A DNA stretch of 64,000 nucleotides. It comes from Micropterus salmoides. Its lineage: Eukaryota; Chordata; Actinopteri; Centrarchiformes; Centrarchidae. The notes beneath the pieces were generated by a model. It worked only from the letters and a program-made list of their open reading frames with translations, did no database searches and was not told the origin of the DNA. This document shows positions 46,070 through 55,530 of this stretch, piece after piece; position 1 is the stretch's first letter; each line of letters opens with the position of its first letter. The stretch covers positions 6,472,104 to 6,536,103 of the forward strand of contig NW_024040485.1 in NCBI RefSeq assembly GCF_014851395.1. Direction: 5' to 3'. The position numbers and the translations under genes are program-made.

Positions 46070-46879
46070 AAAAGAGCTCTCATTTGCTTCCTTTTGTTGG
46101 TCATGACCACAGTCTTCCTCCTATTTTGGGCCTGGTTTCACCTGCTTACGTTTTCCTCCAGTCTTTTTATTCTCTTTCTCATATAATACGAATCCTGTCT
46201 TTTTCCTTGAGTTTCTTTTGTGTGTTTTTCAATTTGCTTTTTAGGGCATACTCACGCAAGGCCCATTTGCCTTGTACTGTGCAACGATTGTCCCGTGTCC
46301 CCCACCTGTGCTCACATTGCGCCTAACTATCCGAGCTGGAGCATGTTTACGTAGTCCCTCCAGTGTTTCTCACACATTGATTTATTTTTGGCGGTCTGTC
46401 ACAGTACCAATGCCAACCCCAGTATCTGATTTTTTTTTACTAGGTCTGGCTACTTAAAATCGTATTAGCTTGCAGAGCTGCATGCAGAGCACATATTCGC
46501 TTAGCACCTTGTCTCACTTGCTCACTCTCTCGCTCCTTCTCTCTCTCTCATGAACACCGCTGCACACAACATAAAGCCATCAATGTCAGAGACCCACCTT
46601 TAAAAAAACTTATTAGCAAACATGTAAAGAGCCTAGCTAATTAGAATAGCTATGTTAACGTTTGATCAAAGCTGGGTTGTTGAGGTTAGCCCCCCCACCC
46701 CCAAACCACAGTTAAGCTGTGTTCACACTGAAAGCGAAGTTAATATTGGCCTTGCTTTACTCGCACGAGTTTGACTAGACATTTTGAGTGTTCACGCGCA
46801 CACACACATACTCACACACACAACGCTCCTGCCGCGGGTGAACGGTGTAGTTGTCTGACCAGGGGTGTTTATTTGTCTA
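46070..46879. other. Unclassified sequence between two LTR elements
   Basis: Pyrimidine-rich, with small frames and no domain. A CA-repeat-like patch lies at 46798-46822 and a GTGTTCACACTGAAAGCGAA phrase near 46719 suggests another DNA-transposon end. Confidence 0.35.
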
Positions 46880-47250
46880 AAAGCTGCAGCCCTGCTCCCT
46901 GCACTTACTGCCCCACCGTCTTCTGAGCCCTTTCTGGATTGCCAAATAGCTCGCCGGCTTAAGATTCCCCAGGTCCCCTTAGATACCCCCCTTCACGCCA
47001 CGGGTCGAAACGGCCAGCCTCTCACCACCGTCACCCACCGCACTCCCCGGTTATCACTTATCACCTCCGGCAATCACCACGAGTCCCTCGCCCTGATCTC
47101 TTCCCCTGCCGCCCCTCTGGTTCTCGGTCTCCCCTGGCTAACCTCTCATAATCCCAATATCGACTGGTCGCGGGGGAAGATCAGGAACTGGAGTACTTCT
47201 TGTCATTCCTCGTGCCTCCTGTCTGCCCGAGTCCCCGGTAATTCGGCCCC
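46880..47250 (+). pseudogene. Gypsy aspartic protease region remnant
   Basis: The open frame contains EPFLDCQIARRLKIPQVPLD, HATGRNGQPLTTVTHRT, then PLVLGLPWLTSHNPNIDWS, W.TSCHSSCL. This is the usual retropepsin-like region before RT in fish chromoviruses, including the LGxPWL..HNP.IDW signature. The expected catalytic DSG upstream of FLD is not present (the preceding residues read TAPPSS), so the enzyme would be inactive even if translated. The frame runs on to 47293 only by chance after the deletion. Confidence 0.75.
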
Positions 47251-47251
47251 T

Positions 47252-47565
47252 ATCCCGTTGAGGCCATCATCAACCCCTCCGCAGTTCGCCTGACCCTCCC
47301 CCCTCACCTGAAGGTCCACCCGGTCTTCCACGTCTCACGGATCAAGCCCGTCTCCACTAGCTCCCTCTCTGTACCAGTGGCAGCGCCTCCCCCTCCCCGG
47401 ATGATCGACGGACACCCTGCTTACACTGTACGCTGCCTCCTGGACGTGCGACGTAGAGGCCGAGGCTACCGGTACCTGGTGGACTGGGCCGGCTACGGCC
47501 CAGAAAAGCGCTCCTGGATCCCTGCCAGCCAGATCCTGGACCGTTCCCTCCTGTCCGACTTCTAA
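47252..47565 (+). pseudogene. Gypsy integrase C-terminus with chromodomain
   Basis: [20 protein letters not shown] and IKPVSTSS are the GPY/F-adjacent end of a Ty3 integrase. [40 protein letters not shown] and PASQILDR make up a chromodomain with its aromatic residues (Y, W, Y/W) in place. In chromoviruses this module guides integration toward modified chromatin. The frame ends at TAA 47563-47565 (LLSDF stop), where related elements continue for about 20 residues. It is in a different frame from the protease, consistent with a deletion. Confidence 0.85.
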
Positions 47566-47611
47566 CGAGCTCACCCGGACAAACCGGGGGGTCCGCCTGG
47601 AGGCATCCATT

Positions 47612-47621
47612 GAGGGGGGGG
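47612..47621 (+). promoter_or_regulatory. Polypurine tract of the Gypsy element
   Basis: GAGGGGGGGG lies four bases (CCCC) before the LTR start at 47626. Such tracts prime plus-strand DNA synthesis. Confidence 0.6.
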
Positions 47622-47625
47622 CCCC

Positions 47626-48318
47626 TGTCGCGGTGACAGTCCGGCTGTTGGTGAGTGTCCTTTTTCTCCTTTCCCTCACATTCTCGTTTCTCCTGTGCCT
47701 TCTCTCTCTCTCTCTCTGTGTGCTCTCTCCCTCTCTGCTCCGGAGCCCGGCTGGCTACCCAAACCTGCACCTCGTTAACCTCCATCCCGGTCGCCGCACC
47801 TGCCAGCCATCAGACTCATCACGACCAGTATTTCTACCCCAGCTTTCCACTCCATCCTCGCTCGATCGCCGCAGCTCCTGACTTGGTGTCGCTGCTTCGT
47901 TCTGGCTCTTTTTTTTTTAAATTTCCCTTTGCTTCACGTCCCAGTTACCTACTAACCCTGTCTGTCTGTCTGTCTGTTTCCTCCTGCCAGGTTCACTCAC
48001 CGCTGCCTCCCAGTTCGGCCAGCCGGGCTTGCTCCTTGGCCAGCCTCCTCCTCTCGCCGCCTCCACGACGCCCTCCGGCTTCCCCCCTTGCACCCCGCCT
48101 GGTCCCCAGTCACCGTGTCCTCTCCTCCCCGTCTGCCAGCCTCCCTCAAACCTCCAGCCTAAGCACCTTCCGCTCCTCCAGCTACTCGGTCCCCCGTGTC
48201 CTCGTCTGCCTCTCCCCCTCTTTCCTCCCGTCCCTTCTCGTCCCCCTTTTTCCTCAATAAACCTCTTTTTCAAACCCTCAGCGTTGCGTTTGGGTCTGTT
48301 CTGTCTCCTACCGTTACA
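47626..48318 (+). repeat. 3' LTR of the Gypsy element
   Basis: It starts TGTCGCGGTGACAGTCC and ends CTACCGTTACA (TGT...ACA). The poly(A) signal AATAAA is at 48256-48261, with a TTGCGTTTGGGTCTG stretch after it as expected for R/U5. Long open frames on both strands (47655-48260 and 47335-48273) are GC-rich chance frames. Confidence 0.8.
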
Positions 48319-48869
48319 GTTTTGTTCTGTTTAAATAATAGTCCTTGCTAAGTTAGTAGTGGCGTTTGCCTCTTTGTTTAGTAGTAATGACCCTGTTGTT
48401 ATCCTTTAGTGATGTTTGAAGACTAGAGAATCATAAGAAAGTAATCTTGAAGAGTTTCCTAATTTCCTTTTGTTTTGTTTTAATTTCTCCCTATTATTCC
48501 CTAGTAATCACTGTCTGTTTAGTGTTTAACTAATGCTTTAGCTAAATGTTTCCTATACAATTTCTTATAAAACGTTCATCTGCACGTTCCTGTTATGTAT
48601 AATCCGCTTCCCAGTTCCCAGTTCAAGTGGTGAATTTGAAAGTTGAATATCTACCGACCTTTCATAGAACCAGAGCTCCACCAAGAGGACAGAAAAGGTA
48701 TAACACAAAGTATTTAAAATTCTTCTTAAGACAGGAAGAAGTGTTGAATATCTCTCACATTGTCACTATAAAATCGATTCTTTGCTGCGATGCTTACATA
48801 TATTTTGTCTTTTGAGTTCAAACATGTAACCATCAAGTTTACACTGGAAACATGTAGTTAAAGCTGTAT
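48319..48869. other. Unclassified AT-rich sequence between Gypsy LTR and Penelope element
   Basis: No coding signature. It could be the left part of the retroviral LTR that continues at 49956, if the Penelope element inserted into it, but I see no proof. Confidence 0.35.
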
Positions 48870-48906
48870 GTCTATGAAGATTCTCAGTCATCCAAATCAT
48901 AGTTAT

Positions 48907-49137
48907 CCAACGAAGGTTAAAATCAAGGGCAACTGGACTTGGTTGAAGATACTGGAAGACGTTTCGTCCCTCATCCAAAGGACTTCTTCAGTTCTGACTG
49001 ACTGGCAGGGAAACTCAGCTATTTAACCTCAGTGGGGTCGTTGGCCCGGGTCATCGATACCGCTGGTTCGTTAGTGTTCCTTGTTGCTGTGACGACAGTC
49101 GTTACAGTCGTTAAGACTACCTGTGGCCAAGACTGAA
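48907..49137 (-). repeat. Left pseudo-LTR of the Penelope element
   Basis: Reverse complement of 49727-49955 with few differences. It contains GACGTTTCGTCCCTCATCCA, the anti-sense of the hammerhead-like core. Confidence 0.9.
48958..48991 (-). ncRNA. Hammerhead-ribozyme-like motif, left copy
   Basis: On the minus strand it reads CTGAAGA, a 4-bp stem GTCC/GGAC with a TTTGGATGAG loop, then GAAAC and GTC, flanked by GAA/TTC. CTGANGA...GAAA...UH is the hammerhead core. One extra A lies between CTGAAGA and the stem. Ribozymes of this kind are known in Penelope-like elements. Activity is not shown. Confidence 0.4.
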
Positions 49138-49165
49138 CAGCCACAAGATCCAAGAAGAACAAAAC

Positions 49166-49680
49166 TACAGGGGAGGAGGAAAAGAAGGTCAAACGCAACA
49201 ACATTGTGATTCCATACGTGTCTGGAGTATCAGAGAAACTCAGGAGGATTTCAACAAACATAACATCCCTGTGTTTTTTAAACCCAAGAACACACTAAGA
49301 CAGATGCTGGTACACCCCAAAGACCGCACACCAAACACAAGAAAAGCAATCTAGTGTATGCGGTCCAATGCAGTGAGGAATGCACAGACCTGTATATTGG
49401 GGAGACTAAACAACCACTACACAAACGCATGGCTCAAAACAGAAGGGCCAACTCCTCAGGTCAAGACTCTGCAGTCTACTTACATCTGAAGGACAGAGGA
49501 CACTCGTTTGAGGACCACCAGGTGCACATTTTAGACAGAGAAGATGGATGGTTTGAAAGAGGTGTCAAGGAAGCATCTACACCAGGGTCGAGAAGCCGTC
49601 ATTGAACAGGGGAGGGGGTCTACGCCACCACTTATCCCCCACTTACAATGCTGTCCTTTCATCACTTCCCAGGAAACTCA
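49166..49680 (+). pseudogene. Penelope RT C-terminus and GIY-YIG endonuclease
   Basis: With an early frameshift or stop, the + strand gives NIVIPYVSGVSEKL-like sequence, HNIPVFFKPKNTLRQ and LVHPKDRTPNT (the linker after the RT). Then come VYAVQCSEECTDLYIGETKQ (GIY-YIG core, YIG at 49393-49401), PLHKRMAQNRRANSSG, VYLHLKDRGHSFEDHQVHIL and DREDGWFERGVKEA. The GIY-YIG nuclease nicks the target DNA in these retroelements. The RT core is missing, so the copy is 5'-truncated. A frameshift splits the EA|STPG region from NRGGGLRHHLSPTYNAVLSS at 49602, normally one reading frame. It is not functional. Confidence 0.9.
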
Positions 49681-49726
49681 ACAAACGTAACCTATTGGCC
49701 TCAGGTGAAGATACCAACGATGGTCG

Positions 49727-49955
49727 TTCAGTCTTGGCCACAGGTAGTCTTAACGACTGTAATGACTGTCGTCAGCAACAAGGAACACTAACGAACCAGC
49801 GGTATCGATGACCCGGGACAACGACCCCACTGAGGTTAAATAGCTGAGTTTCCCTGCCAGTCAGTCAGAACTGAAGAAGTCCTTTGGATGAGGGACGAAA
49901 CGTCTTCCAGTATCTTCAACCAAGTCTAGTTGCCCTTGATTTTAACCTTCGTTGG
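49727..49955 (+). repeat. Right pseudo-LTR of the Penelope element
   Basis: Inverted copy of 48907-49137, ending ACCTTCGTTGG. It contains GGATGAGGGACGAAACGTCT, a hallmark sequence of vertebrate Penelope terminal repeats. Confidence 0.9.
49871..49904 (+). ncRNA. Hammerhead-ribozyme-like motif, right copy
   Basis: The same 34-nt core as at 48958-48991 with identical sequence: CTGAAGA, stem GTCC/GGAC, GAAAC, GTC. The ACGT in GAAACGTC is palindromic, so stem III could form only between two molecules, as in dimeric hammerheads. Confidence 0.4.
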
Positions 49956-49967
49956 GTAGTTAAGCTG

Positions 49968-51322
49968 TGTTACGCCTGCTATGCTAAGTATTATAACAGT
50001 TAAGAAACAACCCTCTAGTGTTTGATCTTGTTTTGCTTGTCTTTATATAAATGTTTAGAATTAAGTATCTTTAAAATGTTGATATTGTAGAGAAAGAGAT
50101 TAAATGGAAAATATGAAAAAAGTAGAATAGATAAAAGACCTCGTTGTCCTTTGTCTCACTCTCTTGTAACTCTTGTACTCTCTTGTACCCTCTCGTGAAC
50201 TTCCTTTAGTTTTGAAATTCCGATCTTTTTTTTTTCTTCGTACTTTAAACTTCATTCAGAGGACCTGAGAAAGCTTTATGTTCCTGAATCCCCATTCTTC
50301 TTAGCGGGAGATTGGATTTTGACTTTTGTTTGGAGCTGCCTGGGACGAAACTTTCCCCAGACGTTAAATAGCCTATATTCCTGGGGCCTCGCAAACCTGG
50401 AAAATGTATGTGTCTTATTTGATTTTGTTGTTTTAACGTTATCTGACCGTTCTAAGCAACTTTTGACTCAGAAACCCGTTCAATCCTCACCTCGAGGTGA
50501 ACGAAGTCACGGTTTCACTGACAGACTCTGGAGTGTGTTCCGCTGAGTTATAGCGACACCAAACAACCTCAGAGTGCGAAGCCAGGGCTGACCACCCGTT
50601 GCTGCAAGCATTTTCCCGCATAGGACTCTGGAGCAAATCCACCGGTTTAAACCCAGCTTGAGACACCGCTGGGGTACCAACCCAGCCGGGCTCGGACAAC
50701 AACAACGAGCCCAATTGACAGTGAGCCTTTGCCACAGGGAATTACGACAAAAGTAAGGCAAAACAAACCACATTCTGTGAGTCTTTGGTGTCCTATAGTT
50801 GGCCCTCATCTGTAGTTAAGAAACCCTACTTTATTTAAACTAAATTTGCAACATGATTCACGACCATTATTTCCCCCATTCTCTTAGAATATTCTCCCTC
50901 TACAATATCAAACTGAAATCCCATTGAGCCTATTATACTGATTTTGTCTTATTGCATATTCTGTTCATTACCTTCCGGTTTGTTTCATGTTTGACTGTTA
51001 TTCCTGTAATATTCCCGTATTTACTCATACTGTTGTACTCCCTTTAGTTAGTCAATAAATTTCACCTTGATTATAGTGATTTGTGTGTGTGTACTGTTTA
51101 GCGTCCTGGGTCCCTATACAGAGGATTCATCCCCAGATTTGAGACTGACTGATTAAATTTAACGATTTTAGACTAACTGAACCATTAATAACTAACAAAT
51201 TACCAGAAATTTGTGTAATTATCAAGCTATACTCAAGGACCTAAAGCCTTGGGCGGACAGCAAATTTTTAGGTGGTGCCCTTCGACGAGAGCTTTACGGT
51301 CATTTAAAGTCACAGTCCAACA
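49968..51322 (+). repeat. Retroviral 5' LTR (left edge uncertain)
   Basis: The right edge is firm: it ends CCAACA, three bases before the primer-binding site. A poly(A) signal AATAAA is at 51054-51059 with a GTGTGTGTGT stretch after it. The left edge is a guess at TGTT (49968), matching an AACA end. A TATATAAAT phrase at about 50043 might be a TATA box. The Penelope element to the left may have inserted in this LTR. Confidence 0.45.
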
Positions 51323-51325
51323 ATT

Positions 51326-51343
51326 TGGTGACCCCGACGTGAT
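51326..51343 (+). promoter_or_regulatory. Primer-binding site for tRNA-Trp
   Basis: TGGTGACCCCGACGTGAT is the exact complement of the last 18 bases of vertebrate tRNA-Trp(CCA) including CCA, as I recall that tRNA. It lies three bases after the LTR end CA. This is where minus-strand DNA synthesis would start. Confidence 0.8.
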
Positions 51344-51959
51344 GAAGACGGAAAAAGGTGATGGTCCAGTAAGAAAATCCTCAACGGACAGCTTTACTGG
51401 GGTGACAAGAAACGACTGGCCAGTCAACTAAAAAAGGTAAGCAGGCACCTGTTTCATCAAAGTCTGTCAATGGAGATTCTAAATTTCTCTGTTGTCATTC
51501 TGTACAAAGCGTCCTAGTCATTCAGTAATTGAATAAAGCTAAAATAAATAGGTGGTTGAAAGTCCAGGGTGGTGAAAGGCCCCCGAAAGAATGTGGGTGA
51601 AAGGCCCTTGGGGTAACCAGCCCCCATAAATAAGTCGGGTGAGAGGCCCTATGGAGACTCTCGTCTCCATAAATAAAATTAGTGCGGCAAATTACAAGTG
51701 AAAAACTATTAATTTATATTGTTGAATGTGATGATGTGTTTGTGATATAAATGTAGAATGAATGTACTTCTGTGTTTATGATATTGCTGTGTATGATTGT
51801 TTAATGTTTAATGTGTAGTTTAAATATTTGTCGGTGTGAAAAGTAAATGTACATTGTGTATAAATGAGTAATAGGTAGTAATAGTTTTAGAGATATTGAG
51901 AGCAGTGTTGGTGTGATAGTTTAGAGTAGTCGGCTGCAGAGAGACAGACACAGTGAACA
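51344..51959 (+). other. Retroviral leader with repeated GGTGARAGGCCC motif and hairpin
   Basis: GGTGAAAGGCCC is at 51571-51582 and 51596-51607, and GGTGAGAGGCCC at 51638-51649. Directly after comes a perfect hairpin GGAGAC-TCTC-GTCTCC (51653-51668). The position between primer-binding site and gag fits a packaging region, but this is inference. Confidence 0.5.
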
Positions 51960-52810
51960 TGGAAGGTGAATTTGATAGAGAATGTGAAAAAAATAGGAGA
52001 TTGTGGCCCGCTGAGGCATATGATACAGCAACAGTGGGAACAGGCACGTAGTCAATTGGGATCAGGAGTGGGAAAAGATAAGAGAGAGAAGGTAATAGAG
52101 AAGTATGATAAATTATGGGAAAATCTACAAAAGGCAGGGAGTTGCCAGGGGGAGATCAGAGAAAATCATTGTCTCAGTAATTAGGAAAAAAGCCGAGGTG
52201 AAGGCCAAGGAGGACTCAGACACACACACCAAAACTGAGACAACATTGTTAGTAAGGAGGAAATGGAAGAAGAGACAGGTGGAGTTAGAAGCTCGTAGAA
52301 TAGAATTGCGTAACATGACTATAGCTGCATTAGCAGGGGAAGTGAACAAAGGCATGCAGTGTCACCACCACCATATCTATCTAATCAAATGCCAATGCTA
52401 AGGGTACAAGATGGACTCTTGAAGGTAGAGGATCTTGAAAAGAGAGAATATGCACAGTTGAGGGCAGGAAAAAGGAAGTGAAGGATGACTGAGAGGAATC
52501 GAGGAACAAATAGAGGAAGCTAGGGGTCTTATACAGGAGGCACAGGAAGCCAGTGTGGTGATTATGAGGAGTAGTGCAATAGGAGACAGGGACCTGTAGA
52601 ACAGGAAGCCCAGATACCAGTATCAACACAATCACATTCCACACCTCAGGGAAATGCAGGCGCAGATGTAGAGCAAAGTGACCTTAGAGGCCTACAGGGG
52701 GAAGGTACGAGAGAACGGAGAAGACGAAGAGAGGAGCACGAGACGCTCAGAAGGATGAGAAAGGCACCCCCAGAGACAGAGAGTGAGATTGAGGATGAGG
52801 TAGAGTTAGA
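51960..52810 (+). pseudogene. Retroviral gag, N-terminal part
   Basis: It starts at ATG 51960 and after about 10 codons needs a frame change to continue (51966 frame). It then passes through several frames rich in Lys/Glu/Arg (52105-52401 and 52680-52810), as in matrix and linker regions. It ends in an Arg/Glu-rich segment where an L2 element interrupts at about 52820. No specific matrix motif is recognised. Position after the leader and before the capsid is the main argument. Confidence 0.55.
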
Positions 52811-52819
52811 ATTTTTTAC

Positions 52820-53036
52820 ATTCAATTCAATTTTATTTATGTAGCGCCAAATCACAACAACAGTTATCTCACAGCGCTTTTCATAAAAGAGCAGGTCTAG
52901 ACCATACTCTATGATGTTATTTACAGATGCCCAACAATTCCCACCAAGAGCAAGCACTAGGCAACAGAGGCAAGGAAAAACTTCCTTTTAAGAGGCAGAA
53001 ACCTCGAGCAGAACCATGGCTCAGGGTGGGCGACGG
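52820..53036 (-). repeat. L2-type 3' UTR and tail
   Basis: The minus strand reads ACCCTGAGCCATGGTTCTGC, TCGAGGTTTCTGCC, GGAAGTTTTTCCTTGCC, ACTGTTGTTGTGATTTGGCG and ends ATAAATAAAATTGAATTGAA. This is an abundant fish LINE/SINE 3' end and includes the poly(A)-like AATAAA and the TTGAA tail repeat. Confidence 0.85.
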
Positions 53037-53039
53037 AGG

Positions 53040-53443
53040 ACCTTCCTATAAGTTTTAAGACTATCTTGCCAAATTAAACTAGAATTTTCCTGTTTGTTGG
53101 AACGCCAATTCCTCTCAAGTTTCCGCGATATTTGCTTTAATTTGCGAGTTTCAGTATTAGACCATGGAGCTAACCGTCTTTGTTTTATTATTGTCTTTTT
53201 TAGAGGGGCTACAGAGTCGAGTGTCATTCGCAGCGAGCCTGCAGCACTATCAACAAGATGATCGATTTGGGAGGGACTGAAATTAGCATAGGAGTCCTCC
53301 GTTACTTTGTGACTAGATAATGAATTTAGAGCTGATGGAATCACATCCTTAAATTTAGCTACAGCACTATCAGACAGACATCTTGTATAGAAATTTTTGC
53401 CCAATGGCGTGTAGTTCAGCAATACAAACTCAAAAGTTATCAA
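53040..53443 (-). pseudogene. L2 LINE linker between endonuclease and RT
   Basis: A 140-codon frame with LRMTLDSVAPLKKTIIKQRR, APWSNTETRKLKQISRKLER and SLIWQDSLKTYRKVLRRPP. These are typical of the L2/Maui linker. The same region, more decayed, is at 32870-33090. The frame ends at the deletion junction. Confidence 0.85.
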
Positions 53444-54088
53444 ACAGTGTCGGATAAAGAGGGATTCTGTGGGAACACTATTAAATGTTCAATTTCAATA
53501 CTGTATACCAGAACAAGGTCAAGGGTGTGGTTAAAACAGTGAGTCAGTTCACGAACACTCTGAGAGAAGCCAATGTAATGTAACAGAGAGATAAACGCAG
53601 TACTGAAGCTGTCATTCTCAACGTCCACATGATTATTAAAATCCCCTAAAATAATAACTTTGTCCGTTTTAAGGACTAAAGTTGACAAGAACTCTACAAA
53701 TTCAGATAAGAATTCAGAGTACGGACCAGGTGCTCGGAACTATAACGAAAATAATTGGTTGCAGTGATTTCCAACTTGGGTGCGAAAGCCTAAGAACAAG
53801 ACTTTCAAATGAGTTATAGTTTAGTTTAGGTTTAGAGCTGATTAGTAGGCTAGAGTCGAAGATAGCTGCAACTCCACCTCCTCGGCCTGTGCCTCGAGGA
53901 ATGTGAGTATTAATATGACTGGGAGGGGTGGATTCATTTAGGCTAACATATTCTCCATCACCCAGCCAGGTTTCAGTAAGACAAAATAAATCAATAACAT
54001 AATCGGATATTAGTTCATTTACTAGTACTTTAGAAGAGAGAGATGTAATGTTTAAGAGTCCACATTTAATTTTCCTATTAGTTTGCAC
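53440..54088 (-). pseudogene. L2 LINE endonuclease domain (APE type)
   Basis: Two adjacent minus-strand frames. The first (54088-53714) has CGLLNITSLSSKVLVNELIS, DLFCLTETWLGDGEY (catalytic Glu in TETW), RGGGVAAIF and FESLVLRL. The second (53688-53440) has KVIILGDFNNHVDVEND (catalytic GDFN) and SIEIEHLIVFPQNPSLSDTV, where family members have an SDH box, here SDT at a junction. The enzyme nicks target DNA for LINE insertion. A frameshift near 53700 separates the two frames, so it is inactive. Confidence 0.88.
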
Positions 54089-54170
54089 TATTGCTCTTGT
54101 GGTTTTAATTTATATGAGGTTTTTATGCACAGCTCCTCTTCTGTTTACCTTCAATTTAAATAATTTCGAT

Positions 54171-55530
54171 GGCCGGGGGCAGACACCGTCACTATAGGAT
54201 AGAAGCAGACAATGAGTTGGGAGAAGGATCAGACATAGAAGAGGAAGTTAAAACAAAAGGGACGTTACAAAGGAGGAGGAAGAATACAGGTAGAGACAGA
54301 TTGAGAGGCAGCATATAACCTGCGTAGTAGGAAGAAACTGTAAGAGCAGATAAAGGAGGAAGAAGCCATAATGAGGAACTTACTAGCAGAACAGGAATAC
54401 ACACCGGTAAGGAGGAACACATCTGCACTACAGTTTCCTCAGATCACATCCAAATATAGTATACAAATGCTACTAATTTATAAAGGACCAGGTACCGGAG
54501 AGGTGTACACACCATTCTCTTTCACTGACATGAATTGCATTTTAGAAAAGATGCCGCCTCCGATTGAAGGAGGAGCTTAATGGATGAATAAATTTTGCAA
54601 ATTCACTTTGGGTCACAAGCTGGGTTTGGGAGACTGGAGAGCCTTAATTGGGAGACAGGTGACGATGTGGGAAGTGGATAAAATTGAGAATGTCGCAGGT
54701 ACAGGCGGGTTACCAGACTATGAATTGTTTGGCCGTTGTGCCACTGACATAGTCAAGAGATCTATGCAAGAGAAATTTCCTGCTCCAGTGGGAGCAATGC
54801 ATACTCTAACGCTTTCCATAAAACCAGAAGAACCGGTGTCAACCTTTCTGAGCAGACGTAACGAAGAGTGGACAGATACTGCAGGAGCACATCCAGGCTC
54901 CAGTGAATTGCAGACTATGCTGTTTCGAAAAGCAGTAATGACAGGGATCCCACAGCAGGTAAAAGAAGTCACCTGACTCATCACTTGAAAAGTTACAGAG
55001 ATAAGCATGCTCAACAAAAAGGTGACTTAGACTCTGCTCAGGTACAGCTGTTAAATTTACAACTGCAGGAAGCCAGAAAAAAGGCAAATGAGGCAAAGAA
55101 AGAAGGCAGAAAGTCTGCTCAGATGGTTCAACAGCAGCAGCCACCCATCAGTGGTGCACCCACTCCTGACCTATATCTCACACCACCGTGGGTCCCGACT
55201 CACCCTCCTTATTGTTGGGCTTCAGGGGTCGCTGAGGATTCAGGGGATATCAACAAAACAATGGCTGCTTTAATTGTGGTGATCTAAATCACTGGAAGAA
55301 CGCATGTCCATATTGGGCAATGCCAGGACAAAGGGGTCAGATAGCTCCCCCTAGAGGCGGATATGGGCCACGTTTCCAAGGTCCACCACCTCAACCACCT
55401 CAGCATCAGGCGCAATATGCAGCAGCAGCTCCCCAGGGCCAAGTGGACTGGACTGAGCACGGGGAACAGTACTGAAGAGGCCCGAGAACCCCACAGCTGG
55501 TAGGTCTGACAGACCCATACCTGCGTATGA
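54171..55530 (+). pseudogene. Retroviral gag: capsid and nucleocapsid
   Basis: The frames in order are 54371-54580 (YTPFSFTDMNCILEKMPPPI), 54584-54976 (FCKFTLGHKLGLGDWRALIG, then SSELQTMLFRKAVMTGIPQQ) and 54985-55287 (LKSYRDKHAQQKGDLDSAQV-like helix). A zinc knuckle lies in a further frame at 55266-55307, CX2CX4HX4C (CFNCGDLNHWKNAC). Pro/Gln-rich sequence follows. At least three frame changes and one stop between 54580 and 54584 break it. The capsid would build the particle core and the knuckle binds genomic RNA. Confidence 0.78.

Larger units (their letters stand above)
46880..48318 (+). mobile_element. Deleted chromodomain Ty3/Gypsy element with 3' LTR
   Basis: Plus strand. A protease-like segment (46880-47250) is joined directly to the integrase C-terminus and chromodomain (47252-47565), then a purine tract and a 693-bp LTR. 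RT, RNase H and the integrase core are deleted. No 5' LTR or gag was found. The GC-rich sequence contrasts sharply with the AT-rich surroundings. Confidence 0.82.
48870..49955 (+). mobile_element. Penelope-like element, 5'-truncated, with inverted terminal repeats
   Basis: About 229 bp at the left (48907-49137) is repeated inverted at the right (49727-49955), starting CCAACGAAGGTTAAAATC. Between them is the end of the RT plus a GIY-YIG endonuclease on the + strand. The left side extends about 35 bp further (GATTCTCAGTCATCCAAATC, a usual Penelope phrase) with no mirror on the right. Inverted pseudo-LTRs are typical of vertebrate Penelope-like elements. Confidence 0.9.
52820..54170 (-). mobile_element. 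L2 LINE inserted in gag, RT deleted
   Basis: Minus strand. The endonuclease region (54088-53440) and the following linker (53443-53040) are joined at about 53037 directly to a 3' UTR/tail (53033-52820) that ends with the complement of TTCAATTCAATTTTATTTAT. The whole RT is missing. Gag-like sequence continues on both sides. The target duplication was not identified and the 5' end is uncertain. Confidence 0.8.

Noticed and set aside
47335..48273. Several long frames on both strands (up to 201 codons) in the Gypsy LTR region
   Set aside because: They lie in GC-rich LTR sequence, where stop codons are rare. Their composition is Pro/Ser or Gly/Arg-rich without domains, and the LTR structure explains the DNA.
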